Positions 1 through 7,552 of a stretch of 15,849 nt of DNA are shown piece after piece. The notes under the pieces were generated by a model. It was not told where the DNA came from. It searched no databases and saw only the letters and a list, made by a program, of their open reading frames with translations. Made by a program: the position numbers and the translations under genes. Location: assembly GCA_023429265.1 (NCBI GenBank), contig JAEYVS010000205.1, forward strand, positions 1 to 15,849. Reading direction: 5' to 3'. This DNA comes from Bacteroidota bacterium. GTDB taxonomy: Bacteria > Bacteroidota > Ignavibacteria > Tepidaquicellales > Tepidaquicellaceae. Position 1 is the first letter of the stretch, and each line of letters starts with the position of its first letter.

Positions 1-461
1 GCGAGCAGAATCACAATGTCTTTTAATGATATCCCACGGTTATCGAAAGTAACGGAAAGCTCTTTCCTTGGAAAATTAACTGTAGAATTTAAAATGTTAC
101 TATCGAGCTTATTGAGTTTTTCCAGAAGCCAGATGCAGGAGGAACAGTGAATGGATGGAATGTAAAATGTGATTGAAGTTGTTTTATTATCCGTAAAGTC
201 CGATAATTTTGAAATCAGGTCAGTGTCATTCAGGTAATCGTATCGAGCGCTAACTATTTCATTATTCTGCTTGGTACCGGGTAACTGATCTATGCTGTAA
301 TATCTGCACAAACCATTTTCCGAGAGCAGCATATAAACAGCTTTGCATCCCGCGCAGCAGAATACCTTATCACTTACCTGATGCTTTGTATCTAAGCATC
401 TTTCTCCGCAATGAGTGCATTTCAGCTCCCGCGAAGTAATTTTTTCTCCAAGTGTTTGCAT
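1..461 (-). CDS. ccoI: Heavy-metal (Cu+) P-type ATPase, CcoI/FixI-like, N-terminal part (runs off left edge)
   Basis: This reading frame starts at the ATG at 461-459 and stays open to the window edge, giving 153 complete codons. The N-terminus has a zinc-ribbon-like cysteine cluster (C15, C18, C22, C35, C36, C39, including CCAGC), as in the metal-binding domain that precedes CcoI/FixI-type ATPases. It is followed by a heavy-metal-associated fold with the copper site C106-x2-C109 in the context IHCSSCIWLLE; the CIWLLE tail is characteristic of CcoI-like pumps. Family knowledge: these inner-membrane ATPases move Cu+ for assembly of cbb3-type or related haem-copper oxidases. The membrane segments, DKTGT phosphorylation site and CPC motif must lie outside the window and were not seen. 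The gene is divergent from a Crp/Fnr regulator with a shared operator, which suggests redox or respiratory control. A general copper-export CopA is the alternative, but the N-terminal cysteine cluster argues for the CcoI branch. Confidence 0.85.
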   Translation of the reverse strand, partial: MQTLGEKITSRELKCTHCGERCLDTKHQVSDKVFCCAGCKAVYMLLSENGLCRYYSIDQLPGTKQNNEIVSARYDYLNDTDLISKLSDFTDNKTTSITFYIPSIHCSSCIWLLEKLNKLDSNILNSTVNFPRKELSVTFDNRGISLKDIVILL

Positions 462-480
462 GTCAATAAACCAGTTAATA

Positions 481-488
481 CAAAATTA
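481..488 (-). promoter_or_regulatory. Candidate -7 promoter box (TAATTTTG) for the P-type ATPase gene
   Basis: Read on the minus strand, TAATTTTG matches the TAnnTTTG -7 element known from Bacteroidota sigma factors and lies about 20 nt upstream of the ATPase start codon. I found no convincing -33 TTTG at the usual spacing, so the promoter may depend on an activator. The TGTGA-type dyad lies about 50-60 nt further upstream, where an activator could act. Such a short AT-rich match can arise by chance. Confidence 0.3.
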
Positions 489-521
489 ACGGGTTTTTAT
501 GCTGGTTTGCGATGATTTGGG

Positions 522-549
522 TCACATAAATATGTGATTTTCGTCACAT
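522..549. promoter_or_regulatory. CRP/FNR-family operator with three alternating half-sites
   Basis: Three hexamers alternate in orientation: TCACAT (522-527), ATGTGA (532-537) and TCACAT (544-549). The right pair forms TGTGA-N6-TCACA (533-548), identical to the E. coli CRP consensus. The left pair forms the perfect palindrome TCACATAAATATGTGA (522-537). The array sits between the divergent ATPase and Crp/Fnr genes, centred about 50-65 nt from each start codon. The regulator encoded at 594-1307 carries an RETATR recognition helix, close to the RETVGR of CRP that reads TGTGA, so autoregulation together with ATPase control is the simplest reading. Binding itself is inferred. Confidence 0.75.
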
Positions 550-593
550 TTTTTGATATTGATTGTATTCCCGGATGCCAGTACTTTTGAGGT

Positions 594-1307
594 ATGAAAC
601 TTCCCATTATACAACATCCATCTTGTGAATCCTGTCAATCACGCCTGAAATCAGTATTTTGCAATCTGGATGATGAAAGCCTCAAGGGGTTAGCTTTGAA
701 TAAAAGCTGTAATATATACCCTAAGGGTCAGACTGTTTTTTGGGAAGGGAATAAGCCACAGGGAATGTATTGTGTAAATAAAGGTGCTGTAAAAATCTCT
801 CATACAGGGAATGACGGTAAGGAACAGATAATAAGAATGGTCAGGGAAGGGGATATACTTGGTTACCGTTCGTTGATCACGGGAGAAGATTACACAAGCA
901 CTGCTGTCGCTCTGGAAGATACTACTGTTTGTTTAATTCCCAAAGAAAATTTTTTTAAATTACTTGAAGAGAATTCGGATCTTTCTCTTGGAGTTATGAA
1001 GCTTTTATCTAAGGAACTGGATACTGCCGAAAATACAATTTCCAGTCTCGCCCAAAAGCAGGTGCGTGAACGCATTGCTGAAACTTTGCTAATGCTAAAG
1101 GAATTTTATGGTACCGAAGCCGATGGGGAAACAATACAGGCTTCCGTATCAAGATATGATATCGCGGGGATGGCAGGTACTGCACGCGAAACAGCTACAC
1201 GTCTTCTCTCGGAACTGAAACAGGATAATGTGATTGATTTTGACTCTAAGAAGATCCGTATAATAAACCCTTACAAGCTCATCCGCATTGCAAATCTCAC
1301 AGATTAG
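594..1307 (+). CDS. Crp/Fnr-family transcriptional regulator
   Basis: The 237-residue protein has the usual Crp/Fnr length. A cyclic-nucleotide-binding-type beta roll spans roughly residues 25-125 (for example PKGQTVFWEG and GAVKI), a long dimerisation helix spans about 130-170, and a winged helix-turn-helix lies at about 183-228. The recognition helix reads TARETATRLLSELK: R198, E199 and R203 correspond to the CRP residues that contact TGTGA, whereas FNR has VETISR. The N-terminus contains C11-x2-C14-x8-C23, and C113 sits in TTVCLIP, at the place of FNR Cys122 (SMVCEIP). The set of four recalls the [4Fe-4S] ligands of FNR, but the second spacing is 8 instead of 5 and two further cysteines (C39, C60) are present, so oxygen sensing is only a possibility. 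The weak ribosome site (TGAGG) is very close to the ATG at 594. The gene is divergent from a CcoI-like ATPase with a matching operator between them. Confidence 0.93.
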   Translation: MKLPIIQHPSCESCQSRLKSVFCNLDDESLKGLALNKSCNIYPKGQTVFWEGNKPQGMYCVNKGAVKISHTGNDGKEQIIRMVREGDILGYRSLITGEDYTSTAVALEDTTVCLIPKENFFKLLEENSDLSLGVMKLLSKELDTAENTISSLAQKQVRERIAETLLMLKEFYGTEADGETIQASVSRYDIAGMAGTARETATRLLSELKQDNVIDFDSKKIRIINPYKLIRIANLTD

Positions 1308-1409
1308 AAAAACAGTTGAAATTGAAAGCGCAATTTTTGGTGCAAAAAGACTGTAAACGCTCATTTTTTATCCTTTATTATTAATACTCAAGTTATTATA
1401 TGTTTATAT

Positions 1410-1440
1410 CGGTATCCTTACATACCGGGGTAATTTTTTT
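1410..1440 (+). terminator. Small hairpin with T-run, possible terminator of the Crp/Fnr gene
   Basis: CGGTAT (1410-1415) pairs with ATACCG (1422-1427) around a six-base loop, and a run of eight T follows at 1433-1440. The stem is short and five bases separate it from the T-run, so termination would be moderate. It lies in the 160-bp gap between the regulator and the secreted-protein gene, only about 28 nt before the next start codon. It could instead act as a leader structure of that gene. I see nothing else distinct in this gap apart from AT-rich sequence. Confidence 0.35.
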
Positions 1441-1467
1441 AACTCAATTAAAATAAAGGACGTAAGA

Positions 1468-3348
1468 ATGAAAAGATTCTATTCTTTTTTTGCTTTCCTA
1501 CTTTTGTTTTCATTTGTCATTTCATCGTTTCATACTGTACAGGCAGATGATAGAGACCTAACTGTAGTTCCAAACATTTATCAAGGTTCTCCCGCAGCAT
1601 TAACTTTTTTAGGACCATTGGGGAACTCTCAAAGAACTTATCAGTTTTTGATAAATGCAAATCAACTAACAGGATTGATAGGTCAGAATATTGACGCTAT
1701 TACTTACAGACTTCCAACCAGCGCGACAAGTGACTGGCCTGCGTCTGATGTAACATTTACAAATTATGATATATATCTGGCTCAAAGTGTAGCTCCTGCA
1801 GACCGCAGACTTACATTTGACAGTAATATTGTTGGTGTGAAAACTCAGGTAAGAGCAGGTAGCTTAACAATTACTGCCGGTTCATATACATTTGGGAATA
1901 ATCCAAACAATTTTGGCACAGATATAGAATTTGATACTCCATATATGTACACCGGCGGTCATTTACTCATAGAACTCCGTCATACCGGCTTTACGGGTAC
2001 ATCCCGATCGACTGAAGCCGCGAGCACTTCCTCGTCCGGATATGGAACGGACTTCAGCGCATGCTGGACAGGAAATTATACCGGAACATCAGGTTCACAA
2101 GGGAATTTTGTAACTGTAAGACTGAATTCTACTACTGCCGGAATATGCGCATATTCCTGGGGATCACAAACATCCGGTACCACAAATGCTTTTAACACCG
2201 TAAAAGCTGTAAGCGACATGATCGGATGGGCAGGCGGAGCCAATGCAACAGTGCGTAAAACAACTGACGGCGGTGTCACCTGGACTGATGGTAATCCTAA
2301 CCCGGGAGTGATTAACGGTACAATTTATGCAATTGAATCGTTTGGCGCTGATACTGCTTGGTGTACCACGTCACCTGCAGCAGCATTCATTTACCGGACC
2401 ACCAATGGAGGTGCCAACTGGGTGCAGGTACATACACAAACCGGAGGGTTCTTTAACGCTATTAAATTTCAAAACCGCACGACAGGTTTTATCCAAGGTG
2501 ATCCGGTTGGAGGCAGATGGTCATTATGGAGAACAACCGATGCCGGAGCAACATGGGACTCGGCAGGAATGTACCTGCAGCAGGCAGGCTCCGAAGCAGG
2601 ATGGAACAATTCCGTTACATTAAGAGGTACTACATTATGGATGGGAACTAACAACACCAAAGTGTATAAGTCGACAGACTTTGGTTCTACCTGGACTTCC
2701 TCTCCGACAACAGGATCATTGAATGGTTATAGTATGGACTTTAGTTCTTCTTCACTGGGAATAGTAGGGGGGACTGCTGTAGTAAAAACAACCGATGGTG
2801 GTTCAACATACAGCTCCGCGATCACACTACCCGGAACCGGCAATATTTTAGGAATTGGCGGTACCGGAGATATTTTCTGGGCAGGCAGAGGCGCTGCAAT
2901 ATATATGAGTACCGATGCCGGAGATACCTGGGCATCACATTTTACACCGAGCGGTACAGTAAACGCTATGGACATTGTAGAAGACGGTGACTGCGCAACA
3001 GGCTGGGCAGTAGGAGCCACCGGTTCCATATCGAGGTTAAGCGGCTTACTGGTTGGAGTCGGAAATAATAACACCGAACTTCCTGAAACATTCAGGCTCG
3101 AGCAGAACTATCCAAACCCATTCAACCCTTCTACAACCATCAGTTTCTCAATGCCTAAAGCTGACAATGTAGAACTTAAGGTGTATGACTTACTTGGAAG
3201 GGAAGTAGCCACTCTAATCAGTGGCTTTAGAGTTGCAGGCAGCTACAGAATGGATTTTAACGCTTCACATCTCTCCAGCGGTGTATATATCTACAGGTTA
3301 CAAGCAGGTGATTTTGTGGAAAGTAAGAGAATGACGTTAATAAAGTAA
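1468..3348 (+). CDS. Secreted Asp-box (BNR/Ycf48-like) beta-propeller protein with type IX sorting domain
   Basis: The 626-residue protein starts with a clear signal peptide (MKRFYSFFAFLLLF..., likely cleaved after VQA at about 26). Residues about 27-235 form an unassigned beta-rich region. Six Asp-box repeats of the type (S/T)TDxGxTW follow at about 265, 311, 356, 402, 441 (with Tyr in place of Trp) and 481, as in sialidase/Ycf48-like propellers. Residues about 545-626 form a C-terminal sorting domain with NYPNPFNPSTTI, VYDLLGREVATL and a basic end (SKRMTLIK), the hallmark of type IX secretion cargo in Ignavibacteria and relatives. The protein is therefore probably exported by the Sec pathway and then moved by the type IX machine to the surface or medium. 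No glycosidase catalytic residues could be recognised, so function is unknown; Asp boxes alone do not show sialidase activity. AAAGGA about 9 nt before the ATG can serve as ribosome site. Confidence 0.9.
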   Translation: MKRFYSFFAFLLLFSFVISSFHTVQADDRDLTVVPNIYQGSPAALTFLGPLGNSQRTYQFLINANQLTGLIGQNIDAITYRLPTSATSDWPASDVTFTNYDIYLAQSVAPADRRLTFDSNIVGVKTQVRAGSLTITAGSYTFGNNPNNFGTDIEFDTPYMYTGGHLLIELRHTGFTGTSRSTEAASTSSSGYGTDFSACWTGNYTGTSGSQGNFVTVRLNSTTAGICAYSWGSQTSGTTNAFNTVKAVSDMIGWAGGANATVRKTTDGGVTWTDGNPNPGVINGTIYAIESFGADTAWCTTSPAAAFIYRTTNGGANWVQVHTQTGGFFNAIKFQNRTTGFIQGDPVGGRWSLWRTTDAGATWDSAGMYLQQAGSEAGWNNSVTLRGTTLWMGTNNTKVYKSTDFGSTWTSSPTTGSLNGYSMDFSSSSLGIVGGTAVVKTTDGGSTYSSAITLPGTGNILGIGGTGDIFWAGRGAAIYMSTDAGDTWASHFTPSGTVNAMDIVEDGDCATGWAVGATGSISRLSGLLVGVGNNNTELPETFRLEQNYPNPFNPSTTISFSMPKADNVELKVYDLLGREVATLISGFRVAGSYRMDFNASHLSSGVYIYRLQAGDFVESKRMTLIK

Positions 3349-3375
3349 GTTTCTAATATAATTGATTTAAAACAG

Positions 3376-3402
3376 AAAGCGGGTGAAAGCCCGCTTTTTT
3401 TT
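3376..3402 (+). terminator. Rho-independent terminator
   Basis: AAAGCGGG (3376-3383) pairs perfectly with CCCGCTTT (3390-3397) around a six-base loop and merges into eight consecutive T (3395-3402). It begins 27 nt after the stop codon of the secreted-propeller gene and closes that transcript. The signalling operon ends in the opposite orientation at 3517, and this hairpin might also slow its read-through, although its T-run on that strand is poor. Confidence 0.9.
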
Positions 3403-3456
3403 ATGTGGGATTATTTAGTGAGTGAAATTGTATAGGGTTATTAGTATTTAGAGAGA

Positions 3457-3499
3457 GTTCGGGGTGTAGATCAGTTGGTTAGATCGCACATTTTTGGGG
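3457..3499 (+). pseudogene. Decayed 5' half of a tRNA-Pro gene (direct-repeat copy 1)
   Basis: From 3460 the sequence reads as acceptor 5' strand CGGGGTG, then TA, a D-arm with GATC/GATC stem and AGTTGGTTA loop, then the start of an anticodon arm (CACAT plus a T-rich loop and GGGG). After about 3499 no anticodon 3' strand, T-arm or CACCCCG acceptor strand follows, so this cannot be a working tRNA. The first 33 bases (3457-3489) are identical to 14353-14385; after that the two copies share only part of the anticodon-loop sequence. The loop here has one T too many for a normal UGG anticodon, which supports decay. It lies between the terminator of the secreted-protein gene and the 3' end of the signalling operon. 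It may be an old attachment-site remnant. Confidence 0.7.
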
Positions 3500-3516
3500 T
3501 TATCTTAACATCAACA

Positions 3517-4554
3517 CTATAAATTTAAATAGATAAGAGTTCCTTTACCCGGAGAGCTTTCAATTTTTAGATTTGCTCCAATTAGAATTGCCCGCTCCTT
3601 CATGCCAAGAATTCCAAGAGATTTTCTTTTATTTCCGTTTGAGGGAAGTCCAATACCGTCATCCCGTATCAGCATCTTTAATTCTGAACTATCACATTCA
3701 AAATTTATATCCACATTATGAGCTTTTGCATGCCTGCTAATGTTGGTAAGTGTTTCTTGAAATATTCTGAAAATATGAATTGTCTTTTCCGGATCTATTT
3801 CATTAACTGTAGAATTTATATCAAGCCTGCAATTTATTCCTGTTCTCTTTTCAAATTCTCCAGTCTGCCATTCTATCGCAGGTACCAATCCCAGGTCATC
3901 GAGAATTCCCGGCCTTAATTCAGAGGATATTTTTCTCACTGTACCAATAGTCCGGTCAATCATTTCAATCATAGAGTTCATATTGCTTTTTACATCCACG
4001 AAGTTAGGGTCAATCTTTTTACTGATCCGGATTGAGTCCATTTTTAAACATGTAAGCATCTGTCCCAATTCATCGTGTACCTCTCTTGCAATATTTTTCC
4101 TTTCCTCTTCTCTTATGTTTTGAAGTTTCCCTGTTAGTTCTCTGAGCTGTATTTGGGATTCTTTGAGTTCAATTTCAGTTTTGTGCTTGTAGAGTGCTAT
4201 CTCAATATTAGTGACAAGGTCTTTTTCGCTAACGGGTTTTATTATATATCCGAATGGTCCTGTTAGCTTTGCTCTTTCAACGGTTCCTGAGTCAGAATAA
4301 GCAGTGACAAAAATAACCGGTATTGAGTACCTTGCTTTAATCTCATCAGCGGCTTTAATTCCATCCATATCTCCTTTTAACTGAATATCCATAAGTACGA
4401 TATCCGGTTTTTTAGCGCCGGCTTCATCGATTGCATCCTTACCTCTCATTACCGATCCACAAACCCTATACCCAAGATTTATCAGTTTTTTTTGAATAAC
4501 TAACGCAGTAAGTTTTTCGTCCTCGACAATAAGGATGTTTGCTTTCTCAGCCAT
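3517..4554 (-). CDS. Hybrid REC-HisKA_3 histidine kinase (NarX/DegS-type transmitter)
   Basis: The 345-residue soluble protein begins with a receiver domain (about residues 5-120: acidic pocket E11-D12, phospho-acceptor D56 in LMDIQL, T84, K106). A linker coiled coil (about 122-150) leads to a HisKA_3 dimerisation domain with the phospho-histidine H160 in EERKNIAREVHDELGQ. The GHKL ATPase follows, with an N-box at QETLTNISRHAKA (about 267-279), a G1 box at DDGIG (298-302) and GILGMKERA (about 314-322). All residues needed for kinase activity appear present. HisKA_3 kinases normally phosphorylate NarL/LuxR response regulators, and one is encoded two genes upstream in the same operon. The start lies 1 nt from the stop of the preceding gene, implying co-translation. 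This is the last gene of the operon. The N-terminal receiver means the kinase is probably switched by another kinase instead of by its own sensor. Confidence 0.93.
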   Translation of the reverse strand: MAEKANILIVEDEKLTALVIQKKLINLGYRVCGSVMRGKDAIDEAGAKKPDIVLMDIQLKGDMDGIKAADEIKARYSIPVIFVTAYSDSGTVERAKLTGPFGYIIKPVSEKDLVTNIEIALYKHKTEIELKESQIQLRELTGKLQNIREEERKNIAREVHDELGQMLTCLKMDSIRISKKIDPNFVDVKSNMNSMIEMIDRTIGTVRKISSELRPGILDDLGLVPAIEWQTGEFEKRTGINCRLDINSTVNEIDPEKTIHIFRIFQETLTNISRHAKAHNVDINFECDSSELKMLIRDDGIGLPSNGNKRKSLGILGMKERAILIGANLKIESSPGKGTLIYLNL

Positions 4555-4555
4555 A

Positions 4556-6346
4556 TTATGCTTTTAGTTTAACAATAAATTCCGCTCCATTATCATTGAT
4601 ATAATTAAGTTCTCCTTCAAATTGATTGATAAGAGTATTAATTATTTCCATTCCCAGAGTTTCGGTTTTTTCCAAATCGAAATCCTCCGGTAATCCTACC
4701 CCATCATCTTTAACCTTTAATATCATCTCTTCTTCGCTTACTCTATGCATATCTATATAGATCTTCCCCTTTCTATTATTAGGAAATGCATGTTTAAATG
4801 CATTTGAAACTAACTCATTAACAAGAAGTCCGCAGGGAATAGCAACATCTATATTCAATAGAATAGAATCAATGTTAAGATTAATATTAATTAAATGATC
4901 ATTACCATTACCGTGAGACATTTGTAAGTTTGAAACAAGATTTTCCAGGTATTCTTTAAAATCTATATTTACAAGGTCATCCGATTGATAAAAATTTTCA
5001 TGTATCAAAGCCATAGAGTTTACCCTGTTCTTGCACTCCTCCATAATTTCGTGTATTGACGGATCAGTAACCTTTTCCGATTGAAGGTAGAATATACTGG
5101 AGATAACCTGTAGATTATTTTTTACCCTATGATGAATTTCTTTGATGAGTAATTCTTTTTCTTTCAAAGAGTTTAGAATTTTTTCCTGAGAATGCATTAT
5201 TTCAGTTATATCATATCCAAAGCCAATTATTTCAACAAGGTCACCCTTCTTGTCATATTTGCCAAAACCATTCCATAACACAGTTTTTAGTTCGCCATTT
5301 TTATGCAAAAGAGTTGCCTCAAAATCCCTAATAAATTTGTCTTTTTCAAAAATCTTATAAAATTCATCTATCTGGGTATAAAGGTCACCCGGATACATAA
5401 TCGTAAACCAGTTTTTTCCAATTAGTTCATGGGGTTCATAACCTGTTATTTGTACAGCCGTCCTATTCATAAAGTTTGTTGTTCCATCCGGAGCAACACC
5501 ACACACAATTGCCGGGGTTTCTTCTATTATTTTTCTATTGTAATCCCTTTCACGTCTCAGCTTTTCATTCATTAAAATCCGTGAAGTAATATCTCTCGAA
5601 ACCAGTAGCGCTTTTTTAGCGGTGTTGTTTTCGGTGATCCAATTTCCCCTGGTTTCAAAATATAACCAGTTTCCGTTCTTATGTCTATACCTGAATTCCG
5701 CATCTCTTGCATCTTTATTCTCAACAGATTCCAGCCAGATATTTATTACATCACTTTTATCCTCAGGATGTATGTAGTCAAACAAATTAATACCGACCAA
5801 TTCTTTGTGAGGATACCCTAATATTTCATAGTATGAAGGACTTGCATATAAACAAACACCGGATTCATCCATCAGCGCAATAAGATCCTGAGAGCATTCG
5901 GTAATGAGTCTGTATTTCTCTTCACTTTTAATAAGTTCGCTTTCAATATTTTTTTTTTGTTTCTTTATGGTAGCTGTTTCGAGAGAATTTTTTATAGCAG
6001 AAGGAAGTCTGGTAAGACTGGATTTCAATATGTAATCATCAGCTCCTTGCTTGATACAATCTACTGCTACTTCCTCGGATTGGGTCCCGGTAACTAAGAT
6101 AAAAGGTATATCTTCATTTAATTTCTTTGCTATTTTTAGCGCTTTTAGACCACTGAATTGGGGAAGAGAATAATCAGCAAGGATAATATCCGTATGTTTA
6201 TGGTCATTTAGTATCTCAGTGAAATCATTTTCATTATCAACTCTTTTAATAGTGTAGTTAAAACCTGATTTCTGCAGCTGGTATTCCAATAGATCAGCAT
6301 CACTATCGAGATCTTCTACTAATAGGATATTTAATTTTCTATCCAT
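4556..6346 (-). CDS. Hybrid REC-PAS-PAS-HisKA_2 sensor histidine kinase
   Basis: The 596-residue cytoplasmic protein starts with a receiver domain (about 5-125: E11-D12, phospho-acceptor D58 in ILADYSLP, K108). Two PAS domains follow at about 140-258 and 268-385; each ends with a PAC-like strand (the first has SRDITSR, the second GYDITEI). The transmitter is of the HisKA_2 type: IKEIHHRVKNNLQ (about 401-413) carries the phospho-histidine H405/H406, followed by the typical ALIHE helix and an ATPase with N-box LLVNELVSNAFKHA (about 507-520), DDGVGLP (547-553) and LGMEIINTL. Soluble light- or redox-sensing kinases often use this architecture; no flavin-binding Cys motif (NCRFLQ) is seen in the PAS domains, so the signal is unknown. 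There are no membrane segments. A 120-nt gap separates it from the LuxR-type regulator upstream, possibly with its own promoter. Confidence 0.93.
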   Translation of the reverse strand: MDRKLNILLVEDLDSDADLLEYQLQKSGFNYTIKRVDNENDFTEILNDHKHTDIILADYSLPQFSGLKALKIAKKLNEDIPFILVTGTQSEEVAVDCIKQGADDYILKSSLTRLPSAIKNSLETATIKKQKKNIESELIKSEEKYRLITECSQDLIALMDESGVCLYASPSYYEILGYPHKELVGINLFDYIHPEDKSDVINIWLESVENKDARDAEFRYRHKNGNWLYFETRGNWITENNTAKKALLVSRDITSRILMNEKLRRERDYNRKIIEETPAIVCGVAPDGTTNFMNRTAVQITGYEPHELIGKNWFTIMYPGDLYTQIDEFYKIFEKDKFIRDFEATLLHKNGELKTVLWNGFGKYDKKGDLVEIIGFGYDITEIMHSQEKILNSLKEKELLIKEIHHRVKNNLQVISSIFYLQSEKVTDPSIHEIMEECKNRVNSMALIHENFYQSDDLVNIDFKEYLENLVSNLQMSHGNGNDHLININLNIDSILLNIDVAIPCGLLVNELVSNAFKHAFPNNRKGKIYIDMHRVSEEEMILKVKDDGVGLPEDFDLEKTETLGMEIINTLINQFEGELNYINDNGAEFIVKLKA

Positions 6347-6383
6347 ATGCTTAAAATCGGCAAGGTTTAGATTTATTTGTCTA

Positions 6384-6391
6384 CAAATTTA
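6384..6391 (-). promoter_or_regulatory. Candidate -7 promoter box (TAAATTTG) before the HisKA_2 kinase
   Basis: In the 120-nt gap between the LuxR-type regulator and the HisKA_2 kinase, the minus strand reads TAAATTTG, a match to the TAnnTTTG element of Bacteroidota. It lies about 38 nt before the kinase start. No clear -33 TTTG is present at normal spacing. If real, it would let the two downstream hybrid kinases be expressed apart from the first three genes. Confidence 0.25.
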
Positions 6392-6466
6392 AAAAAAACC
6401 TAATAAATTGTACAGAATAGATATTACTAACTCCTTGTGGTAGATTCTATTACAAAGAGATCGATT

Positions 6467-7099
6467 TTAATCAATTAACTTATTCTCTAAAACATAATGA
6501 GTTAGTTCAATATTTGAGCTAAATCCCATCTTATCAAAGACTCTTGCTCTATATGTATTCACAGTTGCAGCTCCCAAAAGCAATTCCTCACTTATCTCAG
6601 ATACTTTTTTCCCTGCGGCAATCATCAACATTATCTGAAATTCACGATCAGATAGATTATCGTGGAGAGGTTTATCAGACCATGTTTCCAGTGAGACTGC
6701 AAGTTTTTCACCCAATGAGGAACTAATATACTTCCCTCCATTAATAATTTTGTGAATAGCAGTAACTATTTCTATCGGTATACTTTCTTTTGTTAAATAT
6801 CCTGAAGCACCGTTTCTTAAAGCCCTGATTGCATATCTATCCTCCGGATGCATACTTAAAATTAAGACAGGAAGATGTTTGAATTCTTTTTTAATGTCTT
6901 TCAGGAGTTCCAAGCCGGATTTATGAGGAAGAGTTATATCAAGGATGATAATGTCCGGATTACATTCACGCACAAGCTCAAGGACTCCAAGCCCGTCAGA
7001 GGACTCACCGACGACTTCCATATCTGTTTCATCGTTAATTATTTTCTTTATCCCTTCTCTGACAAGGGAGTGATCGTCAATAACAAAAGCGCTTATCAT
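6467..7099 (-). CDS. NarL/LuxR-family DNA-binding response regulator
   Basis: The 210-residue protein has a receiver domain (about 1-118: D8-D9 acidic pocket, phospho-acceptor D54 in IILDITLP, S82, K104) and a LuxR-type helix-turn-helix at about 146-206 (LSDREFQIMLMIAAGKKVSE..., then NTYRARVFDKMGF). It is the only DNA-binding output in the signalling operon and is the natural target for the HisKA_3 kinase at 3517-4554. Its ATG overlaps the TAA stop of the preceding receiver gene by one base (TAATG), a sign of translational coupling. Candidate targets are the divergent pilus operon and its own operon, through the inverted repeats at 9860-9987; that link is inference. The recognition helix deviates somewhat from the commonest form (TYRARVFDKM against TVKxHxxxIxxKL), but the fold is clear. 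Confidence 0.93.
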   Translation of the reverse strand: MISAFVIDDHSLVREGIKKIINDETDMEVVGESSDGLGVLELVRECNPDIIILDITLPHKSGLELLKDIKKEFKHLPVLILSMHPEDRYAIRALRNGASGYLTKESIPIEIVTAIHKIINGGKYISSSLGEKLAVSLETWSDKPLHDNLSDREFQIMLMIAAGKKVSEISEELLLGAATVNTYRARVFDKMGFSSNIELTHYVLENKLID

Positions 7100-7539
7100 T
7101 AGGAAGGGTTTTGGTTTAAGAGCATCCTGTAATAACCAATATGGGCTACTGCATCTACAAACTGATCAAAATCCACAGGCTTGACAATAAAACTATTCAC
7201 CCCAAGGTCATAGCTCATTATCCTGTCTTTTTCTTCTTTTGATGATGTAAGCACAACAATCGGTATGGTTTTGGTTTCCGGATTATTTTTTAATTCCTTC
7301 AATACATCTAATCCGTCAATTTTTGGCAATTTAAGGTCGAGTAATATAAACTTAGGTCGTGCATGAATATTCCCTTCATACTTACCTTTGCAGTAGATAT
7401 AATCTAGAGCATCCTCACCATCATTCAATACCTTAATAGCATTTGAGAAGTTATTTTTTTTCAGCGCTCTTAAGGTAAGCTCTACATCATTTGGGTCATC
7501 TTCGATAAGTAAAATTTCAACTTCTGAATAGTCTGTCAT
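7099..7539 (-). CDS. Rcp1-like single-domain response regulator
   Basis: The 146-residue protein is a lone receiver with no output domain. Visible features are the acidic pocket E13-D14-D15, the DPNDVELT helix typical of the Rcp1/phytochrome-associated group, phospho-acceptor D68 in ILLDLKLPKIDG, the switch T98 in VVLTSS, and K120 in FIVKPVDFDQF. Proteins of this group accept phosphate from phytochrome-like or PAS-GAF HisKA kinases encoded next door. Here the gene follows the 702-residue kinase after 13 nt, exactly the cph1-rcp1 arrangement. It overlaps the LuxR-type regulator by one base. It probably acts as a shuttle in a relay, or through protein-protein contact; no DNA-binding part exists. 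Confidence 0.93.
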   Translation of the reverse strand: MTDYSEVEILLIEDDPNDVELTLRALKKNNFSNAIKVLNDGEDALDYIYCKGKYEGNIHARPKFILLDLKLPKIDGLDVLKELKNNPETKTIPIVVLTSSKEEKDRIMSYDLGVNSFIVKPVDFDQFVDAVAHIGYYRMLLNQNPS

Positions 7540-7552
7540 AATATATTATTTA

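Noticed and set aside
551..565. FNR box TTGAT-N4-ATCAA near TTTTGATATTGATTG upstream of the regulator
   Set aside because: The second half reads GATTG instead of ATCAA, so there is no dyad; the TGTGA-type dyad just upstream is far better.
1149..1364. 71-codon minus-strand frame overlapping the Crp/Fnr gene
   Set aside because: It mostly overlaps the helix-turn-helix coding region in antisense and shows no family features.
2727..3074. 115-codon open frame antisense to the secreted-propeller gene
   Set aside because: It is low-complexity Pro/Val/Ser-rich, arises from the repeated Asp-box codons on the other strand, and has no ribosome site or family likeness.
3457..3535. Functional tRNA gene at the first tRNA-like fragment
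   Set aside because: Acceptor 5' strand and D-arm are present, but no anticodon 3' strand, T-arm or CACCCCG acceptor 3' strand follows within tRNA length.
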